Source: Anastrepha obliqua (Eukaryota; Arthropoda; Insecta; Diptera; Tephritidae). Taken from it: a stretch of 64,000 nucleotides of DNA. The translations under genes and the position numbers were made by a program. Every line of letters starts with the position of its first letter. Within the stretch, counting starts at the first letter, position 1. Below the pieces are notes generated by a model, which was given only the letters and a program-made list of their open reading frames with translations, did not search any database and was not told the DNA's origin. Location of the stretch: positions 34,374,501 to 34,438,500 of the forward strand of contig NC_072896.1 in the NCBI RefSeq assembly GCF_027943255.1. The letters run 5' to 3'. This document shows, piece by piece, positions 32,647 through 42,955 of the stretch.

Positions 32647-33850
32647 TCGGGTGTACAAATAATTAATTTCGTATTTGTTACTAATCTCATATCTATTTAT
32701 GTAGTCAATATTTTGACAGTAAATTTGAAATGTCACAGTGAATATTAGTAAACACACAAATTTTTTTATTACAGTAAAATTGTCAAATTACGTTCCAACA
32801 AAATAGCATTTGCGGCGAGGTTTGCTTTTGTTTTTCAATTTAAAGAAAAGTGCAACAGAAGCACATCGTTTACTCTCAGAAGCTTATCCTAAATATGCTC
32901 CAGCGGTAAGGGTATATCAGCAGTGGTTTGCACGATTTAAAAGTGGTGATTTTGACACAGAGAACAAAGAGCGATCAGGTCCATCAAAAAAGTTTGGAGA
33001 CGAAGAATTGGAGGCATCACTCGATCAAGATCCTTGTCAAACTCAAGAAGAACCCGGAAAAACATTGGAAGTCACTCAACAAGCCATTTCTAAACGTTTA
33101 AAAGCAGCCAGATACATTCACAAACAAGGAAATTGGGTGCCACACGAATTGAAGCCGAGAGACGTTTTTGCATGTCTGAAATGCTGCTTAATCGCTACAA
33201 AAAGAAATGGTTTTTGCATCGTATTGTCACTGGTGATGAAAAGTGGACTCATTACGACAACCCAAAGCGTAAAAGATGAAATGTGAAGCCAGGCCAACCA
33301 GCCAAATCGACATCAAAGCCGAATATTCATGGTTTGAAGGTAATGCTCTCTATTTGGTTGGTGGGATCAGCAGGGGGTGCTGTACTATGAGCAGTTAAAA
33401 TCGTGCCAGACGATCACAAGAGAGCTATACAGTCAACAATTGATACGTCTGAAGCAAGCAATAGCCGAAAAACGGCCAGAATTGATTTTCCATCAAAACA
33501 ATGCTCAGCCACATGTTGCAGTACCGGTCAAAAATGATTTGGAAAATGCCGGATGGGAAATTCTACCTCCCCCGCCTTATAGCCCAGACATTACCACTTG
33601 CTTCGGTCGATGCAGAATCACCTTTTGGGATACGGTTCACCAATGTTGAAGGTATTAAAAAATGGTTTGATGAATTTCTCTGCGCAAAAGATGAGAAGTG
33701 TTTTTGGGATGGAGTCCATAAATTGCCTGAAAGATGGGAAAAAGTTGCCGCTTCCGATGGACAATATTTTGAATAAAATATTTTTTCACTTTTATACTTA
33801 AATAAATGGGTCTTTTAACAAAAAACGAAATTAATTAGTTGTACAGCCAA
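32647..33850 (+). mobile_element. Mariner element (mauritiana-like), dead
   Basis: About 1204 bp with ends TCGGGTGTACAAATAATTAA and TTAATTAGTTGTACAGCCAA (inverted), and TA at 32645-32646 and 33851-33852. It is inserted into a degenerate GTAATG repeat. It encodes a mariner transposase pseudogene, described separately. Confidence 0.9.
32806..33776 (+). pseudogene. Mariner transposase pseudogene
   Basis: In order: LFFNLKKSATEAHRLLSEAY (first helix-turn-helix), WFARFKSGDFDTENKERSG, TQEEPGKTLEVTQQAISKRL (second helix-turn-helix), WVPHELKPRD, then after a frameshift LHRIVTGDEKWTHYDNPKRK with the first catalytic Asp, IWWVGSAGGAVLYEQLKSCQ, LIFHQNNAQPHVAVPVKNDL, where the second catalytic Asp is Asn, PPPYSPDITTCF with the third, then LPERWEKVAASDGQYFE near the stop. 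Frameshifts near 33165, 33290 and 33600. Length and motif order fit the mauritiana subfamily. Confidence 0.9.
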
Positions 33851-34097
33851 TAGTAAGAGTAATTTTAATGGTTATATTCTTGGTAATCATAATGATAATA
33901 GTAAAAGTAACGATAATGATTATGATGATGGTAAAGAGGATGATGGAGCAGTCGTAAAAGTAGTGGATGGAAAAGTCGTAGCTATACTCCTGCAACGGAT
34001 ATCGGTAATAATAAAGGGTTATCGAGTGACATTGTAGCTAGCAACAAAAAGTACCCACGACGATTTACAATTCACTATTTTTGACTGATCGTAAGAA
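33851..34097. repeat. Degenerate GTAATG-like repeat, right part, and spacer
   Basis: AGTAAGAGTAATTTTAATGG and GGTAATCATAATGATAATAG continue the repeat interrupted at 32646. The repeat fades near 33960. Confidence 0.65.
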
Positions 34098-35401
34098 CAG
34101 GGTGGTTGATGAATTTTGCTACATTAAGAAACTCAAATAACTTTTTGTTTAGTGTATGGAATTCATTTTTTTTTTTCAAGTTGAAGGTCATTAAATTTTT
34201 TTAAATGTAGCTTAACTAGTTTTAAAAATAATTGAATTTAAATGCCCCCCATGCTCGTTGACACAAGTGCGGCATCTTAGTAAAAAGTTGTTCATTGCTG
34301 CTTTGAGAGTTGCGACAGGAATAGCCGCAATTGTTGCCCGAATGGATTGTTTTAGTTCGCCCAAATTTGTTGACTTTGTTTTATAAACTTCTCGTTTACA
34401 TAAACCCCACAAGAAAAAGTCAGGTGCAGTAAGGTCAGGCGACCTGGGGGGCCAACGAAATTCGGAGTTTCTTGAAATCAGTTTATTGGGAAATTTTCGT
34501 CGCAACTCTGTCATAACAGTCTGGGCTATGTGAGACGTTGCCCCATCTTGTTGAAACCACGCAGAGTTGAAAGGAATTCTCTTTCAGCGTAGTTCTGGAT
34601 AGAAAAATTCTTTCAGCATTTTCAAATAACGGTCTCCAGTAACCGTAACGGTGTGACCATTTTCTTCAAAAAAAAGGACCCGACAATACAGCGCGAAGAA
34701 ACCGCACACCACACTGTCACGCAAAGAGGATGCAATTCCGTCTCGTGGAGTATCTGTGGGTTAGAAGTACTCCATATTCGACAATTTTGTTTGTTCACAT
34801 TGCCGTTTAAATCGAAATGGGCCTCATCAGACATGAAAAGGCAGTTTAACATGTTTTGGTCTTCTTCCACCATTTGCAGGATCTTCTGGCAAAATTCCAA
34901 GCGAATCGGCAAGTCTGCTGCATTCAGTTTGTTAACCATTTGAATTTTGTTTTGAAATAAGTCTAAATCTTTGTGCATTATTGTTTGCAAAGACTGTCGG
35001 CTGACACCAAGTTGAGCAGATAAGCTTCTTGTTGAAACCCTTGGATTGCTTTGTATAGCTGCAGCTACAGCAGCGATCGTTTCCTCCGTCCGAACTGGTG
35101 GGTTTCGATGATAAGGCGACTGTTCCTTGCTCAGTAAAATTATTCACCAGTCTCATTATGGTCCATCTGCTCGGGGGATCGCCGCCAAACATCCGCCTGT
35201 ACTCTCTCTGTACCAAAACTACGGACTCCAGTGCGTGATAGCGGCGGACTATCCAAATTCTTGTTTGCGTGTCCTAGTTATCCATTTTAATAAATTTTAA
35301 AGATCAATCTGCAAATTAAAACAAAAATGGAACAGATAACTTAAAAAGAAAAAAAGTTATTCAATTTTTTTTTTTGGTAGCGGCTTTCATCAGCCACTCT
35401 G
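34098..35401 (-). mobile_element. Second copy of the 17858-19171 transposon, disrupted
   Basis: About 1304 bp with ends CAGGGTGGTTGATGAATTTT and GGCTTTCATCAGCCACTCTG. The transposase is broken into three frames (34212-34514, 34622-34990, 34932-35216) by small indels, including an 8-bp loss in the region between the two helix-turn-helix domains and a shift at the poly-A of the GPYFFEE block. All catalytic blocks are still readable. The right flank is TA (35402-35403); the left flank reads AA, so the duplication has mutated. Confidence 0.93.
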
Positions 35402-36452
35402 TATTACGCACTTCATAAATTTTATACCCTAAACTTTTGCTTACCATTTTTCTAAGATTTTTCATAGTTTAAATTTCTTCCAGTGCATCTTTAAGGATTC
35501 ATGTAAAGCGAAATACGATTTCTTAAATGGATTTTTTATAGGCGCTAGCTACTATACCCTTGTTGCGCATTATCATGAAAGTTTTGTACGTTAAGGCATT
35601 TAGCTGAAGCAAAGAGTTGAACAGCTTAAAAATAGCAAACAGTGCTGCAGCAGACATTTTAGTGCATGTTGTGATAGACAGACGAGGAAAAAGATATACT
35701 TTCCTGTCTACACACATACATACGCACATAAGCACTTCGAAAACTTACTCAAATGCATGGCTATATTAGCTTAAGTTTTATAAACTTTCGCCTTTTATTA
35801 TGCATGTAAACGGATTTTTTTTGTTTTCTAAAAATAAAAAAATAATATATAGCGAAGTAAAAGTTTCTAGTTAATATACGTATATTTATACGAGTTTGCA
35901 AGATATATTTTTGTTTTCGTCCAATTGTTTTTCTTTTGAGAATGTACTAGTAAATGCATACGTAATGATGTATTGCAGATTCGAATGTTTTCTTTTAGTT
36001 TTCTTTCAGTTTTTTTTTATATTTTCTTCTGATTTTTTAAAACAGTTTGTACAAAGTGTGCTTATGAAATTTAAATTTAATTTTACTTGGAAAAAAGGTA
36101 ACGTAGTTGGCATTTAAGATTCTGTTATTGGAAATAAGTTAATTTGGAAAACTGAAATATCTGCAGAAGCTGCCAAGTGTTGGCAGTTATTTTAACTGTT
36201 AAAAGCAAAAACTGTCATCAAAAAGGAATAATAATGTATGATGAGACCAAGTAGATAAACTTGTATCATAGAAAATTATTGAAACTCTGACAACTTTTAT
36301 TTCTAGAAATTTAAAAGTTATTTGGGTAAAATCAATGTTTCTGTTTTTTTTGTTATTAACACATCTTAAAGTATAAACAGAATAACAGTTAGAAATTACA
36401 ACTAGTACAACTAAATAAAGATACTAACGAGCAAGTTTTATTGAACATACTA
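35402..36452. other. No gene recognised
   Basis: AT-rich. Short hydrophobic frames at 35523-35735 (minus) and 35896-36117 (plus) lack support. Confidence 0.45.
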
Positions 36453-37535
36453 CTGTGGACAAAAAGTAAGGTGAATTTATTTGTCAAACTTCGCGGAATT
36501 AAAATTTCGCTCTAGTTATTTTTTTCTTGAGTTGGCAGCACTGTTAATAACATCTGGGCCAACTTTCATGTGAATGTCATTATCAGTCATATATTTACGC
36601 TTGTGTTTACCAAACGACCAAGAGTGCATTTTTCGATTTTTACAATGTCTGATTTGATTGAGCAGAGAAGTGCCATCAAATTTTGTCAAAAATGTCGCAG
36701 AAAAATGTTTATAAGTGGTACAAAGACTTCAACGAGGGTCGAGAACGTGTTGATGACTTGGAGCGCTCCGGACGACCATCGACGTCAACAGATGACCACC
36801 ACGTCAATAAAGTGAAGGAGTTAGTGCTCAAAAATCGTCGGTTGACTGTTAAAGACCTTACTGATATGATCGGGATATCAGAAGGGTCTGTGAAAACCAT
36901 TTTGAAAGACCATTTGGGCCTACGAAAAGTCAAATCTCGTTTGGTACCGAAAACTCTCAATTTCTTGGAAAAAAGTCGTCGCGTTGATGTGTGTGAAACA
37001 ATGCTTTCAGACTATCAGGACAAGCTCAAATGCATCATTACGGGGATGAGACTTGAATTTATGCTTACGACCCTGAAACAACCGACCAATCAAGCGAATA
37101 TCGTGCTAAAGGCGAGGCCAGACCGAAAAGAGCACGTCAAAGTCGTTGATGACAGTTTTTTTCGATTTTCGTGGTGTGGTGCACTATGAATTCCTTCCAC
37201 CTGGCCAAACTGTTAATAAGGAATATTATTTGAGCGTTATGCGTCGTTTACGTGAAGCAATTCGCCTCTCCGTTTTTGCATCACGATAATGCACCGTCTC
37301 ACACTGCACTCGTTCTTCGTGACCATTTCGCGGGGAACGCGTTTCGAGTCGATTGAGGAGATGCTTATGGCTATACCGAAAATGGACTATTTGGCATGTT
37401 TCGGGGATTGGAAAAATCGTTGGCATAAGTGTATTTCATTGAGAAGGGATTATTTTGAAGGGGATGAAATTGATTTACAAGAATAAATAAAGATTTTTCA
37501 TTTTACAACCAAATTCACTTACTTTTTGCCCACAG
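36453..37535 (+). mobile_element. Mariner-type element lacking its third catalytic Asp
   Basis: Ends CTGTGGACAAAAAGTAAGG and AATTCACTTACTTTTTGCCC-ACAG are inverted repeats; the left TA flank is clear and the right reads TT. The pseudogene starts MSDLIEQRSAIKFC, shifts into NVYKWYKDFNEGRERVDDLE, then VKELVLKNRRLTVKDLTDM and ISEGSVKTILKDHLGLRKV (helix-turn-helix), a damaged first-Asp block, FFDFRGVVHYEFLP and CITIMHRL (shifted HHDNAPSH). It then jumps from DHFAG to RFESIEEML, deleting the YSPDLAP.DFF block. The C-terminus KNRWHKCISL and YFEGDEIDLQE remains. Confidence 0.88.
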
Positions 37536-37675
37536 TTTATTTTATTTACATATTGCTTGAACTTAACAATTCTTCCGTGTGTTTTCGACATTTAAACAGA
37601 AGTATTCTTGACTTCGTCTCCATAATTTATTTAATTTAATTTAATTATATATATGAAGGGAGAAGAAAATGAAGA

Positions 37676-38297
37676 TAAATTAATTTTTTTTTTTCAACAT
37701 AGTTCCCATTTAGAAAGATACACTTCTCCCAACGCTCGGGTCATTTTGTTAACCACTTCAAAAAGTAGGATTTGTGAAAATCTCAAAAAGAGGTCTCTGT
37801 CTCGGCGATGACTTCCTTGTTTGAATTAAAATTTTTTCCTCTGAGCCATTTCTTCATGTTAAAGAAGAAGACAAAGTCGCAGGGAGCCAGATCGGGTGAA
37901 TACTGGGGGTGCTGCAGCAATTCATAACGCAATTCATCCCACTCCAGAGGAATGCGTTGGTGCGTTATCATGGTGAAATAGCGCCTTCTTTTGTGCTAAA
38001 TGCGGGCATGTCTCCTTTAATTTTTTTGTGAAAGCAGTCCAATAACTTACTGTAGTGTTGTCCAGTTATCGTTATTCCTTTTTCTAAAAAATCCATGAAG
38101 ATGACGCCGTTCACATCCCAAAAAATCGCCGCCATAACCTTTCCGGTCGATGGGACTGTCTTCGCTTTCTTTGCAGATTCAGCAGATTCACCGGGAGAAA
38201 TCCATTGTTTCTATTGTAGCTCAGTTTCTGGTGTGTAATGATGAATCCAGGTCTCATCAAAGGTGACAACTCGATGCAAAAATTCTTTCGGACTCCT
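37676..38297 (-). pseudogene. Mariner transposase remnant, 5' truncated
   Basis: The minus strand gives LHRVVTFDETWIHHYTPETE (first Asp), WISPGESAESAKKAKTVPS, KVMAAIFWDVNGVIFMDFLE, ITGQHYS, LDCFHKKIKGDMPAFSTK with the second-Asp region shifted, RWDELRYELLQHPQYSPDLA (third Asp) and PCDFVFFFNMKKWLRGKNF. The N-terminal DNA-binding part is missing: at about 38297 the sequence switches to another transposon. Confidence 0.85.
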
Positions 38298-38478
38298 CTC
38301 GGATGGAAGTGTGCCGCCGAGGCCGCGCTGGCCATTTGGTCAATATTTTGTTTCATACGTAATTGAGCTATACTATCATAGTGAGCTATTATCATAGTAA
38401 AGAGAAATGACAATAATTTCTTAAAAAAATTGTATTTTATTCAAAATCAACACCAGTCCTTGAAACTTAACCGCCCTT
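38298..38478 (+). mobile_element. 3' end of a DDE element fused to a mariner
   Basis: Opens inside the coding 3' end (GATGGAAGTGTGCCGCCGAG, encoding MEVCRRG), continues with the 3' flank of the 14901/63225 family, and ends CTTGAAACTTAACCGCCCTT at the inverted repeat followed by TA. Everything upstream is absent; the junction with the mariner remnant is abrupt. Confidence 0.85.
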
Positions 38479-39943
38479 TATTTAAAAAATATTTTGGTTT
38501 TATATATACAATTTTAAATGATTCAAACTTCTATCGTTTTTATACCCAAATTAAATGAAAATCCAAGCGCTAGGAGAATCACTCGCTACAACAGGCAATC
38601 GAGGAAATGAAAGTTTGTTTAAAGGGCGAATAAATTGTACAAAAATGTTGAGAAAACTCTACTTAGTAGCTAAAATATTTCCTTGCAACACATCATTAAT
38701 TATACTTTACCGTAGGCTAGAAAATCTCACAGCAAATCTGTGGAATCCAATATAAGGCTAAAATAAATGGAAGCAAATAGTTAGCCGACACAGCAAATCA
38801 AACAATATAGGAAAGCAGCAGTTGGTCGTTCATAATCATTCTATCGTTAGCCACCTGCTGGTCACACCTCCAAGGATTGCTGCTCCGTTTAAGCGGATGA
38901 GGTGGGCGTGGGTATGGGTGGCGGCGTAGCAGCGCGTTGACATTTCACACCTGCATTTTTGGTGTGACCATCAATCTAAATTTTCAAATTAAATACCAAG
39001 TGAGGTACACACCCCACAAATCAAACCAGCAAACTTCCCCAGAAGCAAATAGGAATATATAAATTTGTATGAATGTAGCAACAAACCGAATAGAGGCAAT
39101 CGCTTATCGACTCGTTGGTTGCCTGACGAAACATCATTAGCCTTGGCAAGATATTGGTTGACATTTTGTGTTTTCTTATTCATTGGATTTGTCGTTATCT
39201 GCTTTCTCAGTCTATTTAAGAAACCAAAAACAGCAAAAGAACAACAGTAAATAATCGTTTTTTCATAGTTTGTACGGCAATTATGCGCTTTGCTTATCCA
39301 ACACTTCCATTTTCAGTGTCTTTTGGAATTGTGGCATGAATATAAGCTTTTTTTTCTAACTTAACTACGTCTGCCAATTTGCGACGGAAGTGGTGGCCTA
39401 AAACAAAAAACCAAATTCAGTCTGGTCTAACGAATCGACTAAGCTACTCCGCACCCATTTGATTACATCGCTACACAATCTCCTCTCTGCATGTAACGCT
39501 AGTATTTCGGCTTTGCTATGCTACGGCCACTATTTGCTTGTACAATTTGCTTACTCACACCCGCTGTGTAGAGTTTGCTTTGTTTTGCTCCTGAAATAGT
39601 TCATGTCACATGCAATACTCACACTTTGCGCCGCTGACTGCTAAAGGCACAAAACGGTCATATGTCTGCATATCTCATTTCCATAAATGCCAATTGCCAC
39701 AAGCCATCATTCAAAACCGAAATAGTCAAAGCAATAACAAGTGAGCCGACGAGTCAACGAGACAGTTAAGCGAAGAGTCATTTGAGTCATCAACAGAGTA
39801 AACGCATTGCTGCTTACATGCCTAGATATACATATATATATAGGGTGATTCAATAAGACCGCAGATTTTTTTAGAAATAAAATAAATACAACAAATTTGG
39901 GGAGTATTTTAAACGTAAAAAAAACTGTTTTGGTCAGTTATTT
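38479..39943. other. No gene recognised
   Basis: Less AT-rich than its surroundings at 38820-38960. A 61-codon plus frame (39065-39250) encodes a strong hydrophobic stretch (YWLTFCVFLFIGFVVICFL) before a basic end; coding status is unproven. No transposon similarity was recognised. Confidence 0.4.
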
Positions 39944-40600
39944 TTGGTGCCTTATTTCTGGCAATCCGACATTTCTACTATCAGATGTTCAACAGCCCAC
40001 GGATCGACAGTGCTGCCAAGTATTGAAACTAATTCTTTGGAGTATTTTCATACAAAATTAGAGAGTTTCGCATCTGGCTATCATTATGGGAAGCACAAGA
40101 TCTCAGATCAGGGTGCGATTGCCTCCAAACCTATCAAGCGGTTAAGTGAGGTGGCACGGGACCATCTTCTAATAGCATTGGTAGATGAAATTTCCAACCG
40201 CGGTAAACCATTGCTTGACAAATGGTCAGAGATTGAGGCTTGATTGTCTCGCATAGTCGTAGATCATGTCATGGTGAACCCAAAGGGTCAATCACGATGA
40301 TGAAGAAGTATCTCTGCAATTTCTGAGTAACACGATTGGCAAACTCCAGGTGGTAGCACTTGAAACTCAAGCTCATTCTGGCCAGCAAGATTCCACGATG
40401 ACCGAGGTCTTGCATCGGGATACCAAACACGGAGTTGGAAGCCAATCAGCTGATCCCTTATCTTCAGGTTCCTTACCGCTCAGTGCAGATGACCGACTGG
40501 TCAATCACTAAAGCGGAGGCTCGAAAACAAAGCGCTGGAAGAGCTAATCCATTTGCCTGCACTAAATCTTGTAGAGAAGCACGTGGCGCCGTCTCGGTGC
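39944..40600 (+). pseudogene. LINE ORF1 (gag-like) remnant
   Basis: The first part reads AIASKPIKRLSEVARDHLLI and ALVDEISNRGKPLLDKWSEI followed by a stop, then LSRIVVDHVM. Later, after shifts, LKLKLILASKIPR, IGIPNTELEANQLIPYLQVP and YRSVQMTDWSITKAEAR. The second part resembles DUF4780-like domains found in insect LINE ORF1 proteins (a WIP...LI..LQ..N....DW.V block). No zinc knuckle was seen. The reverse transcriptase expected downstream is missing and the RNase H region follows directly. Confidence 0.5.
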
Positions 40601-40689
40601 TTAGACATAAAAAATATGGAAATAGCAGTCATCTAGACACGTCTCTAATCCTAGACTCAACTTCGACAGACAAGACAAGCTTACTGTCA

Positions 40690-41260
40690 GGAAGAGAGTG
40701 GTAGACACCAAGGTCATGGAGAAGGGGGAATTAAATTTCAACACAAATGTGGCTATGGAGGGTTCCCTATGACGTATTTTCGGACGAATTAGGACGGGCA
40801 CTAACAAAAACTACTACTAGAAATGTATTTACAATCTCGGACAGCCACGGCGGTCATTAAATCAATGAGTGCGGCTATACTAAGTTCAAGGGTTCGGCAG
40901 GAATGCCTTGCAGCTTTAAATGATATTAAAGTCATATTCAAGGTCAACCTTATTTGCAGAGATATTGAGCGAAATTTTACGGCCGATGAGCTATCCGGGA
41001 GAGGTACTATTCTATAACTTCTTAGTGATAGAATTATCATTCGGATTAAAACAAGTTTATCCAAAAGGCCATTAGGGCATGGAGAGGTGAAGAGACACAA
41101 CCGTAACAGCTAAGTTACGATGACTAAAATCAGAGCATGTTTTCTAGGTAGATACTTTTTCAGTTCTGTTATGGAACTGCCTGGCGTGGTGATTCGACCA
41201 ACCCTGTGTTTCATAAGAGCCACAAAAAGGGTCCACGAAGAAAAATGAAAGAGATTTCCG
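40690..41260 (+). pseudogene. LINE RNase H and tail remnant
   Basis: SMSAAILSSRVRQECLAALN and CRDIERNFTADELSGRGT (decayed WVPGH..I.GNE.ADEL), then FLGRYFFSSVMELPGVVIRP and LCFIRATKRVHEEK, which matches the tails at 31255 and 52205. Together with 39944-40600 it looks like one LINE with the endonuclease and RT deleted. Confidence 0.6.
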
Positions 41261-41404
41261 TATCTCACAATGTTATCACAACGAACCTGTAAGGTCTAAG
41301 TGATTTCGTCTTATAGACCGACTACCACCATAACCAAACCTAAAATATAAAAAAATTTATCGAAATGATGTTTTTGTTTTGCATTTATATATAAAGCACA
41401 ATAG

Positions 41405-41835
41405 CCTCAGGTAATACAGGATGTCTATACCGAAATTTTCCATGCATTTTTGGCATAGTCGGGCTGTAGTCACTTATATGACACGTTCTTAAGCTCGCAA
41501 ACCGTCTCGGGATTAATTAAATATAACATACCATTTATGTATGTTAGAAAAAGAAATCCTATGGTGTCAACTCGCAAGATCTTGGCAGCCCTTTGATCTC
41601 GTTGCTTCGTGATATAATGCATCCTGGGAACTTCTCGCGCAATAGGGATATTTCTTCGTGAGCTGTGTGGCAAGAGACACCGTTGTTTTGAAACCACGTA
41701 TTATCCAAGTCCAAGCCATTTAATTACCGGCATCATTTTTGGAAAAGTTGGATCAGTTATTTCCGCCAGCTGAAAGACCACACAAAACAGTGACTTGTTG
41801 TTGATTTTTTCTTGAAACACATGTGAACTTTCTGT
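41405..41835 (-). pseudogene. DDE transposase remnant
   Basis: Minus-strand pieces in shifting frames: QQVTVLCGLSAGG, LDLDNTWFQNNGVSCHTAHE (second Asp position now Asn), ISLLREKFPGCIISRSNEI, LPRSCELTP-stop-DFFF (third Asp now Glu), then TYINGMLYLINPETV. It belongs to the SDEAHF/QQDGAT transposase group. Catalytic substitutions and shifts make it dead. Confidence 0.65.
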
Positions 41836-42659
41836 ACTGAACTCTCTTAGCTGATTGTGCGGTCAGAAGGTTATAGTGACCGAAAAAATTCAAAAGAGGT
41901 CGCAGATTAGCTAGCAGAAGGAAGGTTCATAAGCTATTTCTCTGACTGAGCAAACATTTTGTGATCCGAGCTGATCTACGTCTAGGAGCTTAATAATTAC
42001 GCATAAGTGTGTATACCCATAACAGAGTGGGTACTAGGCTAAATCGGGCCTTGGACTATTTTGCTATCCTTTCGATTAGAGCGATCTAAGTGTGGTGGAT
42101 AGAGCCGACTTAAGGTTGTGAGTGACATTTTTGTACGAGACCTACTAATACTTCCTGCGGTGCCACGTCGCACGAAGGTCTACAACAGGGGTTGTTCCAT
42201 ATTGGACCGTATTGTGCGCTTCCGTGCGACACTGAAATAAGAATTTCTTTATGTTTTTAGAGTTGGTTGCTATTTTTAAATAAAATTTGGTCCAGTTTTC
42301 AAAGCTGATTTTTACAATTCCAGTTTTAGGATTTGACGACGGTTTTTACGATAAAAGTGATATTGTATTTGTGATATATGAAAAAAATCAACACAGTCCC
42401 CATGCATTTTATTTCGTTGCTGAATGAACAATGACTGTTTACAAAGGGTAAAAGTATTTGTGAAATGAGAGAGCACATTCAAGATAAGCTACAGTAAGAA
42501 TAAAGGGCGGCCAGTTTAAAAGTATAATAAAATAGGGCTAAGATGTTTCTTCATCTAGTACTTGAGACCTTTTAAAATATCGGATTCATAAAAGGAACTA
42601 CGCTTAAGTACACAATTCTCAAAACTGCTCGATATTTACCATCACTAATTGTTATTAGG
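41836..42659. other. No gene recognised
   Basis: No supported coding sequence or repeat family. Confidence 0.45.
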
Positions 42660-42955
42660 CGACCACCGAAGCCTACTACCCGTAGTGATAGGATTCAAAA
42701 CCTTGGGCATGAAACACCAAATGTGAGAGAAAGAGGAAAGCGGCCGCCCCTCGGAAGGCAATGGAAAACCTCCGAGTGTATTTCTGGCATAAAAAACTCC
42801 TCATAAGAAACCAGCTGCCGTTCGGTGGCGGGATAAAATTGTGAAACCTTCACCTCACCTTCAATCTCACTTTTTTGCAATTGTGGAACCTACACCTCAA
42901 AAAAGGGGCCAAACACTAAAAAAAAAAAATTGTAGAGCCAATTATTGTTATTATT
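42660..42955 (+). repeat. SINE copy 3, longest
   Basis: Contains AAGCCTACTACCCGTAGTGA and GGATTCAAAACCTTGGGCAT (worn tRNA-like A/B box region), GAAACACCAAA, GCGGCCGCCCCTCGGAAGGC, AATGGAAAACCTCCGAGTGT, CTCCTCATAAGAAACCAGCT, GCCGTTCGGTGGCGGGATAA, TTGTGGAACCTACACCTC, GGGGCCAAACAC and a 3' AGCCAATTATTGTTATTATT. The block order matches copies 1 and 2. The 61-codon minus frame across it (42695-42880) is a by-product. Confidence 0.7.

Noticed and set aside
39840..39880. AGGGTGATTCAATAAGACCG after a TA-rich run, possible transposon end
   Set aside because: No inverted partner found downstream.
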